Positions 34,037 to 43,000 of a stretch of DNA of 48,548 nucleotides are shown here, in pieces. The notes beneath the pieces are model-generated. The model did not search any database. It was not told where the DNA came from and worked only from the letters and a program-made list of their open reading frames with translations. Origin of the DNA: Ignavibacteriota bacterium (lineage in GTDB: Bacteria > Bacteroidota > Ignavibacteria > Kapaibacteriales > UBA2268); contig JAGXGG010000100.1 of assembly GCA_024636855.1 (NCBI GenBank), forward strand, positions 1 through 48,548, given 5' to 3'. Each line of letters begins with the position of its first letter. Positions within the stretch are counted from its first letter, which is position 1. A program made the translations under genes and the position numbers.

Positions 34037-34068
34037 CAAAATTAAAAGATTTATAAGAATATATCAAA
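34037..34068 (-). promoter_or_regulatory. Bacteroidota-type promoter of the rplM operon
   Basis: On the minus strand, TTTG (34068-34065), 20 bases, then TAATTTTG (34044-34037), an exact TAnnTTTG. Spacing and position before rplM make this the best promoter in the window. The leader to the TTG start would be about 30-35 bases. Confidence 0.65.
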
Positions 34069-34077
34069 TTATTTGAA

Positions 34078-35886
34078 TTATAATCTGAACTTTTTTTCTA
34101 ATTCACTATATGAAATAGTAAATGAAGTCAATTTGCCAGTAGGACTATGATAAGGATTTTGGCAATTAAACAAGTCCAAATATAGCTTTTTTAATTCAAT
34201 TTTAGTCTTATTTTCTGCAGTATTTAAGTTAATACTTATTGCAATAATCTTAGCAATAAACTCATGTAGCTCTTCCCTATCAGTGTATTCAGAGTCTATT
34301 AGATTATTTGATATTCTTTCAATTATTGATTTGATATTACCATTTTGTATTATTTCTGGTACTGAACTAATTGTTACAGTTTCAGACTCAAACTCCAAAA
34401 TAAAACCAAAATCTTTTAAATTTTCTGATTGTGACTTTAATGCAGATATTTGCTTTTTTTCTAATTTTAATTCATCTGGAAACAATAAATCTTGACTTTT
34501 TGTCAATCTATTATTGAAAGCATTCAATAAATACTCATAATAAATTCGTTGAAGTGCCCTTCTTTTATAAATTACTAGTAGATGTTCTTGCTCTTTTACT
34601 ATTATAAATCTATCATCTATTAATAAGAATTCAAAAGATTGCTCCTCATTAGAAGAAAAAATAGAACTCAAATTTGGATTAATTTCATTCGAAAATTCAT
34701 TATTGCTAAATTTTCTAAAAGATTTATCAGTGAAATTATTTGAGAATTGACCAAATTTCTGTTCATTTCTTTCTATTATTTCACCTGTATTCCTATTAAC
34801 TATGATAGATTCATTGTCACTATTTCTTTCTATTTGAAAAGGGGAATAATTCAATTCTGAATCTATTTTGAATTCAGGTATGAGATTAACTTCTCTAAGC
34901 GTACTCATTATTGCATTTTTAACTACATTATATACTAATCTATCATTTTCGAACTTAACTTCATGTTTTTGAGGATGAACGTTTACATCAATATTATTAT
35001 GATCCAACTCTAAGAATAGAACATAAAATGGGTATTTCTTCTCTTCTAATAGCTCTTCGTAGCAAGACATAATAGCATGATTAAGGTATCTATTCTTTAT
35101 AGTTCTTTCATTTAGGAATAAGTATTGATTTGATGAGTTTTGTTTTGCTAAAAATGGCTTTCCTATAAATCCGCTTATTTTTATACCTTCTTCTTCATAG
35201 TTTAGAGGAATTATCAAATCTTTGACAGCTCTTCCCAAGGTTGCAATAACTCGCGTTTCTAAGTCTGAAGCATTCAAATCGAAAATAAGATTATCATCAT
35301 CATAAAAAGTAAACCTAATACTAGGGAATGAGAGTGCGAATCTAATCATCGTTTCAGATATAGCTTTGAATTCACTCATATTACTTTTGAGAAATTTACG
35401 CCTTGCTGGTACATTGTAAAACAAGTTTTTTACTAATATCTGAGTACCTATATTACTATTGACTTCTTCGATCAATGAAGGTTTATTGGGCTCAGATACT
35501 AACTTGTAGCCCAAATTATCATTCTCAGAGCGAGTTATGATTTCAACATGAGCAACTGAAGTAATAGATGCCAGAGCTTCACCACGGAAACCTAAAGATT
35601 TGATTGCTTCTAAGTCTTTTTGTGATTCTATTTTACTTGTAGCATGCCTTCTAATACTCAATTCAAGATTATCTTTGCTCATACCGCATCCATTATCTAT
35701 AATATGGATTAGACTCTTGCCAGCGTTACGAACAACTACTGCAATCTCTGTGGCGCCAGAATCAATAGAATTTTCTACTAATTCTTTTACAACTGATTCG
35801 GGTCTTTGAACTACTTCGCCAGCGGCTATTTGGTTAGCAATAAAATCTGGGAGAATTTTTATGATATTTTCATTTCTTTTAATCAT
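34078..35886 (-). CDS. mutL: DNA mismatch repair protein MutL
   Basis: 602 residues. N-terminal GHKL ATPase: ELVENSIDSGATEI (35-48, catalytic Glu36), IIDNGCGM (62-69), SLGFRGEALASI (97-108). Then the transducer domain (NVHPQKHEVKF), a Ser/Asn-rich linker (about 345-410) and the dimerisation domain. Where endonuclease-type MutL has DQHAxxExxxxE, this protein reads YKRRALQRIYYE. The C-terminal metal site also has PYHSPTGK rather than CPHGRPT. It therefore appears to lack the nicking activity found in most MutL of non-γ-proteobacteria (inference). MutS is not in the window. Confidence 0.95.
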   Translation of the reverse strand: MIKRNENIIKILPDFIANQIAAGEVVQRPESVVKELVENSIDSGATEIAVVVRNAGKSLIHIIDNGCGMSKDNLELSIRRHATSKIESQKDLEAIKSLGFRGEALASITSVAHVEIITRSENDNLGYKLVSEPNKPSLIEEVNSNIGTQILVKNLFYNVPARRKFLKSNMSEFKAISETMIRFALSFPSIRFTFYDDDNLIFDLNASDLETRVIATLGRAVKDLIIPLNYEEEGIKISGFIGKPFLAKQNSSNQYLFLNERTIKNRYLNHAIMSCYEELLEEKKYPFYVLFLELDHNNIDVNVHPQKHEVKFENDRLVYNVVKNAIMSTLREVNLIPEFKIDSELNYSPFQIERNSDNESIIVNRNTGEIIERNEQKFGQFSNNFTDKSFRKFSNNEFSNEINPNLSSIFSSNEEQSFEFLLIDDRFIIVKEQEHLLVIYKRRALQRIYYEYLLNAFNNRLTKSQDLLFPDELKLEKKQISALKSQSENLKDFGFILEFESETVTISSVPEIIQNGNIKSIIERISNNLIDSEYTDREELHEFIAKIIAISINLNTAENKTKIELKKLYLDLFNCQNPYHSPTGKLTSFTISYSELEKKFRL

Positions 35887-35949
35887 ATTCCAAAATTAAT
35901 GGAATTATAACTGAAAATGAAACTGTGTGGTAAGAAGTTGATAAATAAA

Positions 35950-35978
35950 AATAGTCCCAATCTATGATTAGGACTATT
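35950..35978 (-). terminator. Terminator after the kdsC-ytxH-DUF948 operon
   Basis: Stem AATAGTCC / GGACTATT, one mismatch, then AATC / GATT around a TAT loop. On the minus strand it runs into TTTTTATTTAT. It separates this operon from mutL. Confidence 0.8.
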
Positions 35979-35985
35979 ATTTATC

Positions 35986-36441
35986 TTATTTTCTGGAGTT
36001 AAGTTTGGAACCGAAGACTTCTATTGCCTTAAACAATGCGGAAAAAACAGTTGTTGCTTTATCTATAGGAGGAGCTATTCTATTATAAGAACGATTTATT
36101 AATTTCTCATAAGGTTCAATGGATTGTTGTACTTTGGTAGCACTATCATTCACATTATCTATAAGAATATTAGTTTTTTCACTTGTAAGCTTCCAATGAT
36201 TTAGCTGTTCTAATGATTTTACTTTCAATTCTGATAAATCTCTTCGTGCTTCTGATAATTCTTCTAATGTTACCATAAGACGTGTCTTCATAACTATAAC
36301 ATTATCGGTGATTTTATCTATATTCTTCGTCACATTATTGATTTCCTTCGTCGTCTTAGATAAAAAGAAAATAACATAGACAACAAGTATCGTGATTGAT
36401 GTTAAAGCTATAATAGCAACTATTTTTAGTACTTCATCCAT
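35986..36441 (-). CDS. DUF948-like membrane-anchored coiled-coil protein
   Basis: 151 residues. One N-terminal membrane segment (about 7-28, IVAIIALTSITILVVYVIFFL in part) followed by amphipathic heptads (KEINNVTKNIDKITDNVIVM, LEELSEARRDLSEL) like a methyl-accepting or DUF948 helical rod. The C-terminal part (KATTVFSALFKAIEVFGSKL) is amphipathic. DUF948 and YtxH genes are neighbours in many bacteria, and the YtxH gene lies 24 bases upstream here. Role unknown; envelope or stress association is inferred from the pair. Confidence 0.65.
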   Translation of the reverse strand: MDEVLKIVAIIALTSITILVVYVIFFLSKTTKEINNVTKNIDKITDNVIVMKTRLMVTLEELSEARRDLSELKVKSLEQLNHWKLTSEKTNILIDNVNDSATKVQQSIEPYEKLINRSYNRIAPPIDKATTVFSALFKAIEVFGSKLNSRK

Positions 36442-36465
36442 AGGTATAACTACATTTTATTGATT

Positions 36466-36891
36466 TTAATTCTGTGCTTCATTTATTTCTTTTTTGAAAG
36501 TCTCTACACCAGCTTTAGTAGCGGTCCTTACATCTTCAATTTTATGCTGAACTGATTCTTTAGCTGTTCCAGCCTTTGTTTTAGCCTCATTCAATACACT
36601 TTCTGCAGCATAAAGCAATTCATTAGCTTGTTTTTTAGCTGAATCAATGATGTTTTGAGCTTTTACTCTACCTTCATTAACAGTAGTTGAAACTTGGTGT
36701 CCAACTTTTTGTTCAGTTTCTACCCACTTATTATTAGCTTTGCTATATATTTCATTTGATTTAGTTGAAATATCTTCACGCAATTCTTTGCCTGATTTAG
36801 GTGCAGTCAGTAGAGCTACAGCAGCACCAACTGCTCCACCTACTATTGCTCCTAATAAAAAACCTTTTGTATAATCTTGTCCGTTTGACAT
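36466..36891 (-). CDS. YtxH-family stress-type membrane protein
   Basis: 141 residues from the ATG at 36889-36891 preceded by TAGGAG; an upstream TTG frame is rejected. The Gly/Ala-rich membrane segment GFLLGAIVGGAVGAAVALLTAPKSG (residues about 10-34; quoted core GAIVGGAVGAAVALL) with APKSGKELR is the YtxH signature. The rest is a long Ala/Lys/Glu helix like late-embryogenesis proteins. The ATG lies eight bases beyond the kdsC end (kdsC stop at 36900), so they share a message. Confidence 0.85.
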   Translation of the reverse strand: MSNGQDYTKGFLLGAIVGGAVGAAVALLTAPKSGKELREDISTKSNEIYSKANNKWVETEQKVGHQVSTTVNEGRVKAQNIIDSAKKQANELLYAAESVLNEAKTKAGTAKESVQHKIEDVRTATKAGVETFKKEINEAQN

Positions 36892-36899
36892 AATGACTC

Positions 36900-37397
36900 C
36901 TACCAATTTTCGTTTAATGTATTTAATTTATCATGTGTTCTAAGTATTATTTCTGCAAGTTCCCTAACAGCCCCGTTACCTGCCCTAGCTTGGCAGACAT
37001 AGTCTGCAATATGTTTGATTGCATCGACTGCATCAGCTGGACAAGCAGAAAAACCTACTAAATCCATAGCGTGCAAATCATTTACATCATCACCCATAAA
37101 TGCTATTTCTTTCATTTCTAATTCCATCTCTTCGGCTAATAATTTGACAGCATCCGTTTTGTTATGACAACCTAAAATAGTTGCATCTACTCCTAATTTA
37201 TTAGCTCTTGCAGCAGCAATAGGAGAATCTTCACTTGTCATTATAGCAATTTTAAATCCTGCTTTTTTCAATAAGACTATACCCATACCATCTTTGACAT
37301 GGAATTTTCTCATCACATCACCTTCTGCTGTATAGTACATTCCCCCATCGGTCATTGTACCATCTAAGTCAAATATTATTAACTTTACGTGTTCCAA
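36900..37397 (-). CDS. kdsC: 3-deoxy-D-manno-octulosonate 8-phosphate phosphatase
   Basis: Hydrolyses Kdo-8-P to Kdo for lipopolysaccharide. HAD superfamily, 165 residues, the small tetrameric KdsC type without a cap domain. Motif I IFDLDGTMTDGGMYY (Asp10, Asp12), motif II IMTSEDSP, motif III Lys region RANKLG, motif IV FMGDDVNDLHAM. The tail QARAGNGAVREL is the KdsC C-terminal loop that reaches a neighbour's active site. The start is TTG (37395-37397) with AGGA ahead. kdsA, kdsB and kdsD are not here. Confidence 0.92.
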   Translation of the reverse strand: MEHVKLIIFDLDGTMTDGGMYYTAEGDVMRKFHVKDGMGIVLLKKAGFKIAIMTSEDSPIAAARANKLGVDATILGCHNKTDAVKLLAEEMELEMKEIAFMGDDVNDLHAMDLVGFSACPADAVDAIKHIADYVCQARAGNGAVRELAEIILRTHDKLNTLNENW

Positions 37398-37442
37398 TTT
37401 ATTTAATCCTGTTTATTTTAATATTCTATTTGCCTAACTTTA

Positions 37443-37450
37443 CAAAAATA
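37443..37450 (-). promoter_or_regulatory. Possible -7 element for the kdsC operon
   Basis: TATTTTTG on the minus strand matches TAnnTTTG, about 45 bases before the kdsC start. No TTTG -33 partner at the expected distance. It sits just upstream of the divergent prmA start. Confidence 0.35.
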
Positions 37451-37464
37451 ATAAAAGGTAATTT

Positions 37465-38307
37465 TTGAAAAACTATATCGCTATTAAATTATACGTTCCC
37501 GAGGAACACCAAGATACATATATTGCATTAATTTCTGACTTAGAGTTTACGGGAATAGAACAAGTTAATGATGAACTTACAATCAATTTCCTTGCCAACT
37601 ACTATAACGAATTAATAAATAATGAATTGTTTGAAGCTAGTAGAATTCTAGGATTTGAAACTAAATTAATATCTGAATCTCCAATTGTAGAAAAGAATTG
37701 GAATGAAGATTGGGAAAAAACTTTAGAACCGGTTATAATCAATGATGACTTAGTAATAAGTCCTACCAGCAAAGCTGATAATCTATCACATTACAAGTAC
37801 TTAATTAAAATTAACCCACAAATGTCATTCGGTACTGGCTATCATGCGACTACACGACTTGCATCATCTCTGCTAATTAAAACGGTAAATAAAGATGACA
37901 AATGGGTAGATGCAGGGACAGGGACTGGTGTTTTAGCGATATTAGCTTCTAAACTAGGAGCAAAATCTGTTTATGCTTTCGATATAGATGAATGGTCCGT
38001 TAGAAACACTATCGAGAACATAGAATTAAATAGTGTAAAAAACATTACAGTTTCACAAAGTGATCTGAATACTTTACAATTAGAAGAGTATGATGGTATA
38101 GTGGCAAATATATTCGCAAATATTCTAATAGATAATATGAGCAAATTTGCATCATCTATTAAGCAAGAAGGAATACTTATATGTACAGGTATTCTAAAGT
38201 ATGATAAACTAAAAGTATTAGAATCAGCAGAACAATACGGTTTTGAATTACTAGAAGAGTTAGCTGAAGATGAATGGGTTGCTTATAAATTTAGGAAGAG
38301 TGTATGA
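37465..38307 (+). CDS. prmA: Ribosomal protein L11 methyltransferase
   Basis: SAM-dependent trimethylation of ribosomal protein L11. 280 residues. The N-terminal substrate-binding domain ends near NWNEDWEKTLEPV (about 79-91), a PrmA hallmark; the Rossmann domain has MSFGTGYHATTRL (about 120-132), VDAGTGTGVLAILASKLGA and DGIVANIFANIL (the NPPY-like site in the PrmA form ANIxAxxL). Start is TTG at 37465 with AAAAGG six bases upstream; no ATG precedes the conserved domain. It overlaps ppx by four bases (ATGA). Confidence 0.93.
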   Translation: MKNYIAIKLYVPEEHQDTYIALISDLEFTGIEQVNDELTINFLANYYNELINNELFEASRILGFETKLISESPIVEKNWNEDWEKTLEPVIINDDLVISPTSKADNLSHYKYLIKINPQMSFGTGYHATTRLASSLLIKTVNKDDKWVDAGTGTGVLAILASKLGAKSVYAFDIDEWSVRNTIENIELNSVKNITVSQSDLNTLQLEEYDGIVANIFANILIDNMSKFASSIKQEGILICTGILKYDKLKVLESAEQYGFELLEELAEDEWVAYKFRKSV

Positions 38308-39209
38308 TTTGTGCTTCTATTGATATAGGTACCAATACTCTACTATTATTAATTACAGAAGTTATAGATGGTAAAATTATTAAAGTCTTAGCTGATGAAC
38401 ATCAAATAGCGCGTTTAGGTGAGGGACTTAATAAAACTGGATTAATATCTGATAATGCTGTTATCCGTGCTACTAGAATACTACATGACTATAAGAATAT
38501 TATGGAAGAATATAATGTCAAATTAGTCAGAGCCTCTGCTACTAGTGCTATGCGTGATGCTAATAATAGTGGTGAAGTTCGCAAGTTATTCGAAACTATA
38601 CTCAATTCATCTATAGAAATAATAGCTGGAATAGATGAAGCACGAATAAGCTATCTTGGAACTATTGAAGAATTTAGTGATAATCTGGATATTGTTCTAG
38701 ATATTGGTGGTGGTAGTACAGAGATAATAGTAGGTAAAAATGGCACTATCACTTATTCTAAGTCACTACAAATAGGTGCAGTTCGCATCACTGAAAGTTT
38801 TTTCCCGGATTTTGAATCTAAAAAAGAGAATTTAGAATCAGCTAGAGAACATATTATTAATATGTTTGGAGAATTAGATTTAGTTGAAACCAAAGGCAAT
38901 CTAATCGCTGTCGCTGGCACTCCTACTACTATTGCTGCAATAGATCTTAAACTTCCCCAATTTAATGCACATCTTATACATAATCATAGAATAGGTATAA
39001 GAAGACTAGAGGAAATTGTTGATATTTTTGTTAAAAGGACGAGTAAAGAATTAGTAGAAGAATATAATGTTCATCCCAATAGAGCAGACGTTATACTAGG
39101 AGGCTCATTAATCCTTTTAGAATTCCTTAAATACACTGGTAAAACAGACTTATTAGTTTCTTGTAGAGGACTTCGTTTTGGACTTATATTAGATATGTTT
39201 AAAAAATAA
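38304..39209 (+). CDS. ppx: Exopolyphosphatase / Ppx-GppA family phosphatase
   Basis: 301 residues, the short form with only the ASKHA ATPase-like fold and no C-terminal HD part. Phosphate-binding P-loops: SIDIGTNTLLLLI (5-17) and VLDIGGGSTEIIVG (about 132-145); also RASATSAMRDANN and a final GGSLILLEF. Family members degrade polyphosphate or convert pppGpp to ppGpp; the sequence does not decide which. The ATG overlaps the prmA stop by four bases. Confidence 0.88.
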   Translation: MICASIDIGTNTLLLLITEVIDGKIIKVLADEHQIARLGEGLNKTGLISDNAVIRATRILHDYKNIMEEYNVKLVRASATSAMRDANNSGEVRKLFETILNSSIEIIAGIDEARISYLGTIEEFSDNLDIVLDIGGGSTEIIVGKNGTITYSKSLQIGAVRITESFFPDFESKKENLESAREHIINMFGELDLVETKGNLIAVAGTPTTIAAIDLKLPQFNAHLIHNHRIGIRRLEEIVDIFVKRTSKELVEEYNVHPNRADVILGGSLILLEFLKYTGKTDLLVSCRGLRFGLILDMFKK

Positions 39210-39272
39210 TTGAATTTCTTAAAATATAAAGTTAATTTTGTGATTATTTTAATTACCAATATCGGAGATGAT

Positions 39273-39986
39273 ATGCGTTCAATACTATTAGGTCTAATCG
39301 CCATTACTATACTTGGATTAACTTCTTGTCAAGAAAGTGGGAATAAAACTCCTGAATTTTATAAAGATACTGTTACTTTTGATTTGCTATCAGATATGAA
39401 AAGCTTATTAGATGAGAATGCTGATAAAATTACAATTGAAGATGTAAACAATTTGAATGGAGCTATTAGATACTACTCTCCAATAAAAGATTCATTAATT
39501 GGTAAAACTGTCGGTGAATTAATTGAAGGACAAAAGCAAAGAACTTTGAGTACTAATATCAATTTGACTCAAGCAACTGCATTCAGTACTCTTTTCACTC
39601 AATCTCTAAAATTCAACATAAGTGAATTCCAAAAGATTGAACAAGAAAACGGTCAACCACTTAATGTACCTACTTATCAGTTCCAAAATATATCTGGTAA
39701 AAGCATTGTTAAATTATCTGGTGTTGTTGATTACTATAATGGTGAGCAACTTATCAAGAGGTTTACTATCGAAATCGATAAGGAAATCCCTGCTGATAAG
39801 ACTTTAAACCAACCTTACCCTTACAATCACGATGCTGCAAATCAAAGAGATGTATTCGTAAGAAACAACTTCGACAAATTGAGAAAAGTATGGATTCCTA
39901 CAATGATAGAATTTGCTGATGGTAAAATCTACAAAAGAAATCCTGACAAAAAAGGTGAAAATCAATTAGATAAAGATGCTAAATAA
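39273..39986 (+). CDS. Lipoprotein of unknown function
   Basis: 237 residues from the ATG at 39273, which has GGAG seven bases upstream; the open frame begins earlier at a TTG without a ribosome site. The signal ends in LGLTSCQESG (Cys19), so lipidation is expected. The mature part has N-terminal helices (LLSDMKSLLDENADKITIED), then β strands (GKSIVKLSGVVDYYNGEQLIKRFTIEI, shown here as two pieces: IVKLSGVVDYYNG, EQLIKRFTIEI) and a Lys-rich tail. I recognise no family. It is third in the prmA-ppx operon, 63 bases after ppx, and ends at a strong terminator. Confidence 0.7.
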   Translation: MRSILLGLIAITILGLTSCQESGNKTPEFYKDTVTFDLLSDMKSLLDENADKITIEDVNNLNGAIRYYSPIKDSLIGKTVGELIEGQKQRTLSTNINLTQATAFSTLFTQSLKFNISEFQKIEQENGQPLNVPTYQFQNISGKSIVKLSGVVDYYNGEQLIKRFTIEIDKEIPADKTLNQPYPYNHDAANQRDVFVRNNFDKLRKVWIPTMIEFADGKIYKRNPDKKGENQLDKDAK

Positions 39987-40007
39987 TACTTAGCTCTTAC
40001 TAAAAAC

Positions 40008-40036
40008 AAAAAAGACGGTCGATGACCGTCTTTTTT
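40008..40036. terminator. Strong bidirectional terminator
   Basis: Perfect stem AAAAAAGACGGTC / GACCGTCTTTTTT with a three-base loop (GAT). A-run and U-run flank it, so it works for the plus-strand lipoprotein and the minus-strand kgd gene. Confidence 0.95.
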
Positions 40037-40059
40037 TTTGCATTTTCTAATTTAATATT

Positions 40060-43000
40060 TTAGGAATCAATACCAAGAGCAGTATTCACAACATAAGCTT
40101 GTTCGTGGTTATGAATTTTATATGAACCAGTTGCTGTAGATGCAGCAGTATGGCGACCAGCATACTCTATTTTCTTATGATCATCTATCAACTGAAGTAA
40201 TTCAGTTAACATATAACCCCATGCACCTTGATTCTTAGGCTCTTCTTGAGCCCAAATAATCTTAGTTGCTTTATTATATTTTTTGATTACATTTTCTAGC
40301 TTATTGATGTTCATAGGATAAAGTTGCTCTATTCTGACTAAAGCAATATCATCTATATTTTCGTCCATACGCTTTTGTAGTAAGTCATAATAAAGCTTAC
40401 CTGTACAAAGTACTAATCTTTTTACATTTTCAGCTTTGATATTAGTATCAGTTTCATCAATTATATGTTGGAACTCACCACTGATGAAATCAGATGTTTG
40501 TGAAACAGCTAAATGATGTCTTAACATACTCTTAGGACTTACAACTATCATCGGAAGTTTATGCGTTAATTTAGCATGTCTCCTAATAGCATGAAAATAG
40601 TTAGCAGGTGTAGTAAAATTACAAACTATCATGTTTTCTTCAGCACATAACTGTAAGAATCTTTCTAATCTAGCAGAAGAATGCTCTGGCCCTTGACCAT
40701 CATGCCCATGAGGTAACAACAAAATAAGATTACTTGTTTGTCCCCACTTCACATCTCCACAAGAAATAAATTGATCTATAACTGGTTGTGCCATATTCAC
40801 GAAATCACCAAATTGTGCTTCCCAAATAGTAATAGTCTTTTTAGCGCTAACGCTATATCCATAATCATAACCAACAACCGCAAGTTCTGAAAGTGGACTA
40901 TCATATATTTGTATTTCTGCTTGATTAGAATCAATATTATTCAGTGGTATAAATGCTTCTTCAGTTTCAGAATCTATTAGCACAGCATGACGTTGACTAA
41001 AAGTACCCCTTCTAACATCTTCACCTGAGAATCTAATTCCAATATTATCTAATAAGACAGCACCTAGAGCAAGGGTCTCAGCAGAAGCCCAGTCAAATGA
41101 TGGTTTTTCATCATCTACCATACTTCTACGTTTTTGTAATCCATTTATAACTTTAGGATTTACATTAAATCCTTCGGGTACTTCAGTAGTATGCTCTATT
41201 ATTCTTTCGATATCATCTTTAGAAATAGTAGTTTCAAAATTTCTAATAGATTGACCAAATTTCTCTTCAAATGTAATTTTTTGAGATTTTGGTTTTTCTT
41301 TTCTCTCATCAAAGGCTTTTTCTAATTCGTTAGTATACGAACTGTTTAATTCATCCACTTCTTCTTTTGTTAAAATACCCGTAGAAACTAATTCTTCTTC
41401 ATATATTTCTCGAGTAGATTTCATAGATCTAATTTTCTTGTACATCAGAGGTTGAGTATAACTAGGTTCATCTCCTTCATTATGACCATATTTTCTGAAA
41501 CAAAGCATATCTATAATCACATCTTCATTATATTTATTTCTATAATTAAGTGCAAAAATTGCAGCTTGTGCAACAGCCTCTGGATCATCACCATTAACGT
41601 GTAAGATTGGCACTTGTAACATCTTAGCAACGTCAGTTGCGTAGTAAGTTGAACGAGCATCTTCTACAGATGTAGTAAAACCAATTTGATTATTTACGAT
41701 TATATGAATCGTACCACCATTTGAATATCCCTCTAGTCTAGCTAAATTCAATACTTCTTGGCTTATACCTTGACCAGCAAAGGCAGCATCACCATGTACT
41801 AGAATTGGTAGTACTTTGGAATAGTCTCCTTCATAATTCTCATCAACTAATGATCTACAAAAACCTAAAACAACTGGATTTACAACTTCCAAATGACTGG
41901 GGTTTGGCATTAGATGAACAGCCATTTTATTATTTTTCAATGAAGTGTATTCGTTCATTTGACCCAAGTGATATTTAACATCTCCTGAACCATGATAATC
42001 CTGAGGACTTATATCTCCATCAAATTCATTAAATATGGCTTTGAAACTTTTCCCAGCATTATTCACCAATACATTTAGTCTTCCTCTATGAGCCATTCCT
42101 AATACTGCTTGCTCTGTATAAGAGTTAGCTGAGTCTTGTAACAATTGATCTATCATTACTATCAGGGATTCTGCACCTTCTAAACTGAATCGCTTTTGTC
42201 CGATGAATTTTTTATGTAGAAAATCTTCAAAAGTCTCTGCATGAATTAATTTTCTAAGTATATTCTTTCTTTCTTCTTTTTCAAATTTTAAACTATTTCT
42301 CGAAGATTCTAGAGTGTTTTTTATCCAATTCTTTTTGATAAGATCTTGGATATACATAAACTCGATACCAATAGTACCACAATAAGTATCACGCATCAAC
42401 TCTAAAATTTCTCTTAGAGTCATTTGTTCTTTATCCCAAGAATCAACAGATGGGAAGCTTCTATCCAAATCCCAAATATTTAAACCATAGTAAGACATAT
42501 CCAATTCAGGATACGAATAACTAGACATACCAAATGGGTTTGTATTTGCCAATAAATGTCCCCTTACTCTATATGAGTTAATAAGTGACATGACGTGAGT
42601 ACTTTTCTCTTGTCTGTGATTCATTTCAGATTTTCTGAAATCTGAACTATCTATTTCCCATTTAACAGGACTAAAAGGAATACGAAGACTTGCAAATATT
42701 TGATCATAGAATCTATAGTCTCCCAATAATAATTGGTGCATATATCTTAGAAATTCTGCTGATTCAGCACCTTGTATTATTCTATGGTCATAAGTATTAG
42801 TTATGCTCACAACTTTCGAAATAGCTAATTCAGTTAGTTTATCTGGTTGTACTGCAGAAAATTCGGCTGGAAAATCAATTGATCCAGAAGCTATGATCAT
42901 ACCTTGACCATTCATCAATCTAGGTATAGACATAATAGTCCCCATCATACCTGGATTAGTTAATGATACTGTAGTACCTTCTAATTCATCTAATGTAATT

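Noticed and set aside
35891-35898. TAATTTTG as a mutL promoter element
   Set aside because: It ends only four bases before the mutL ATG, so the transcript would be leaderless or start inside the gene; likely chance in AT-rich DNA.
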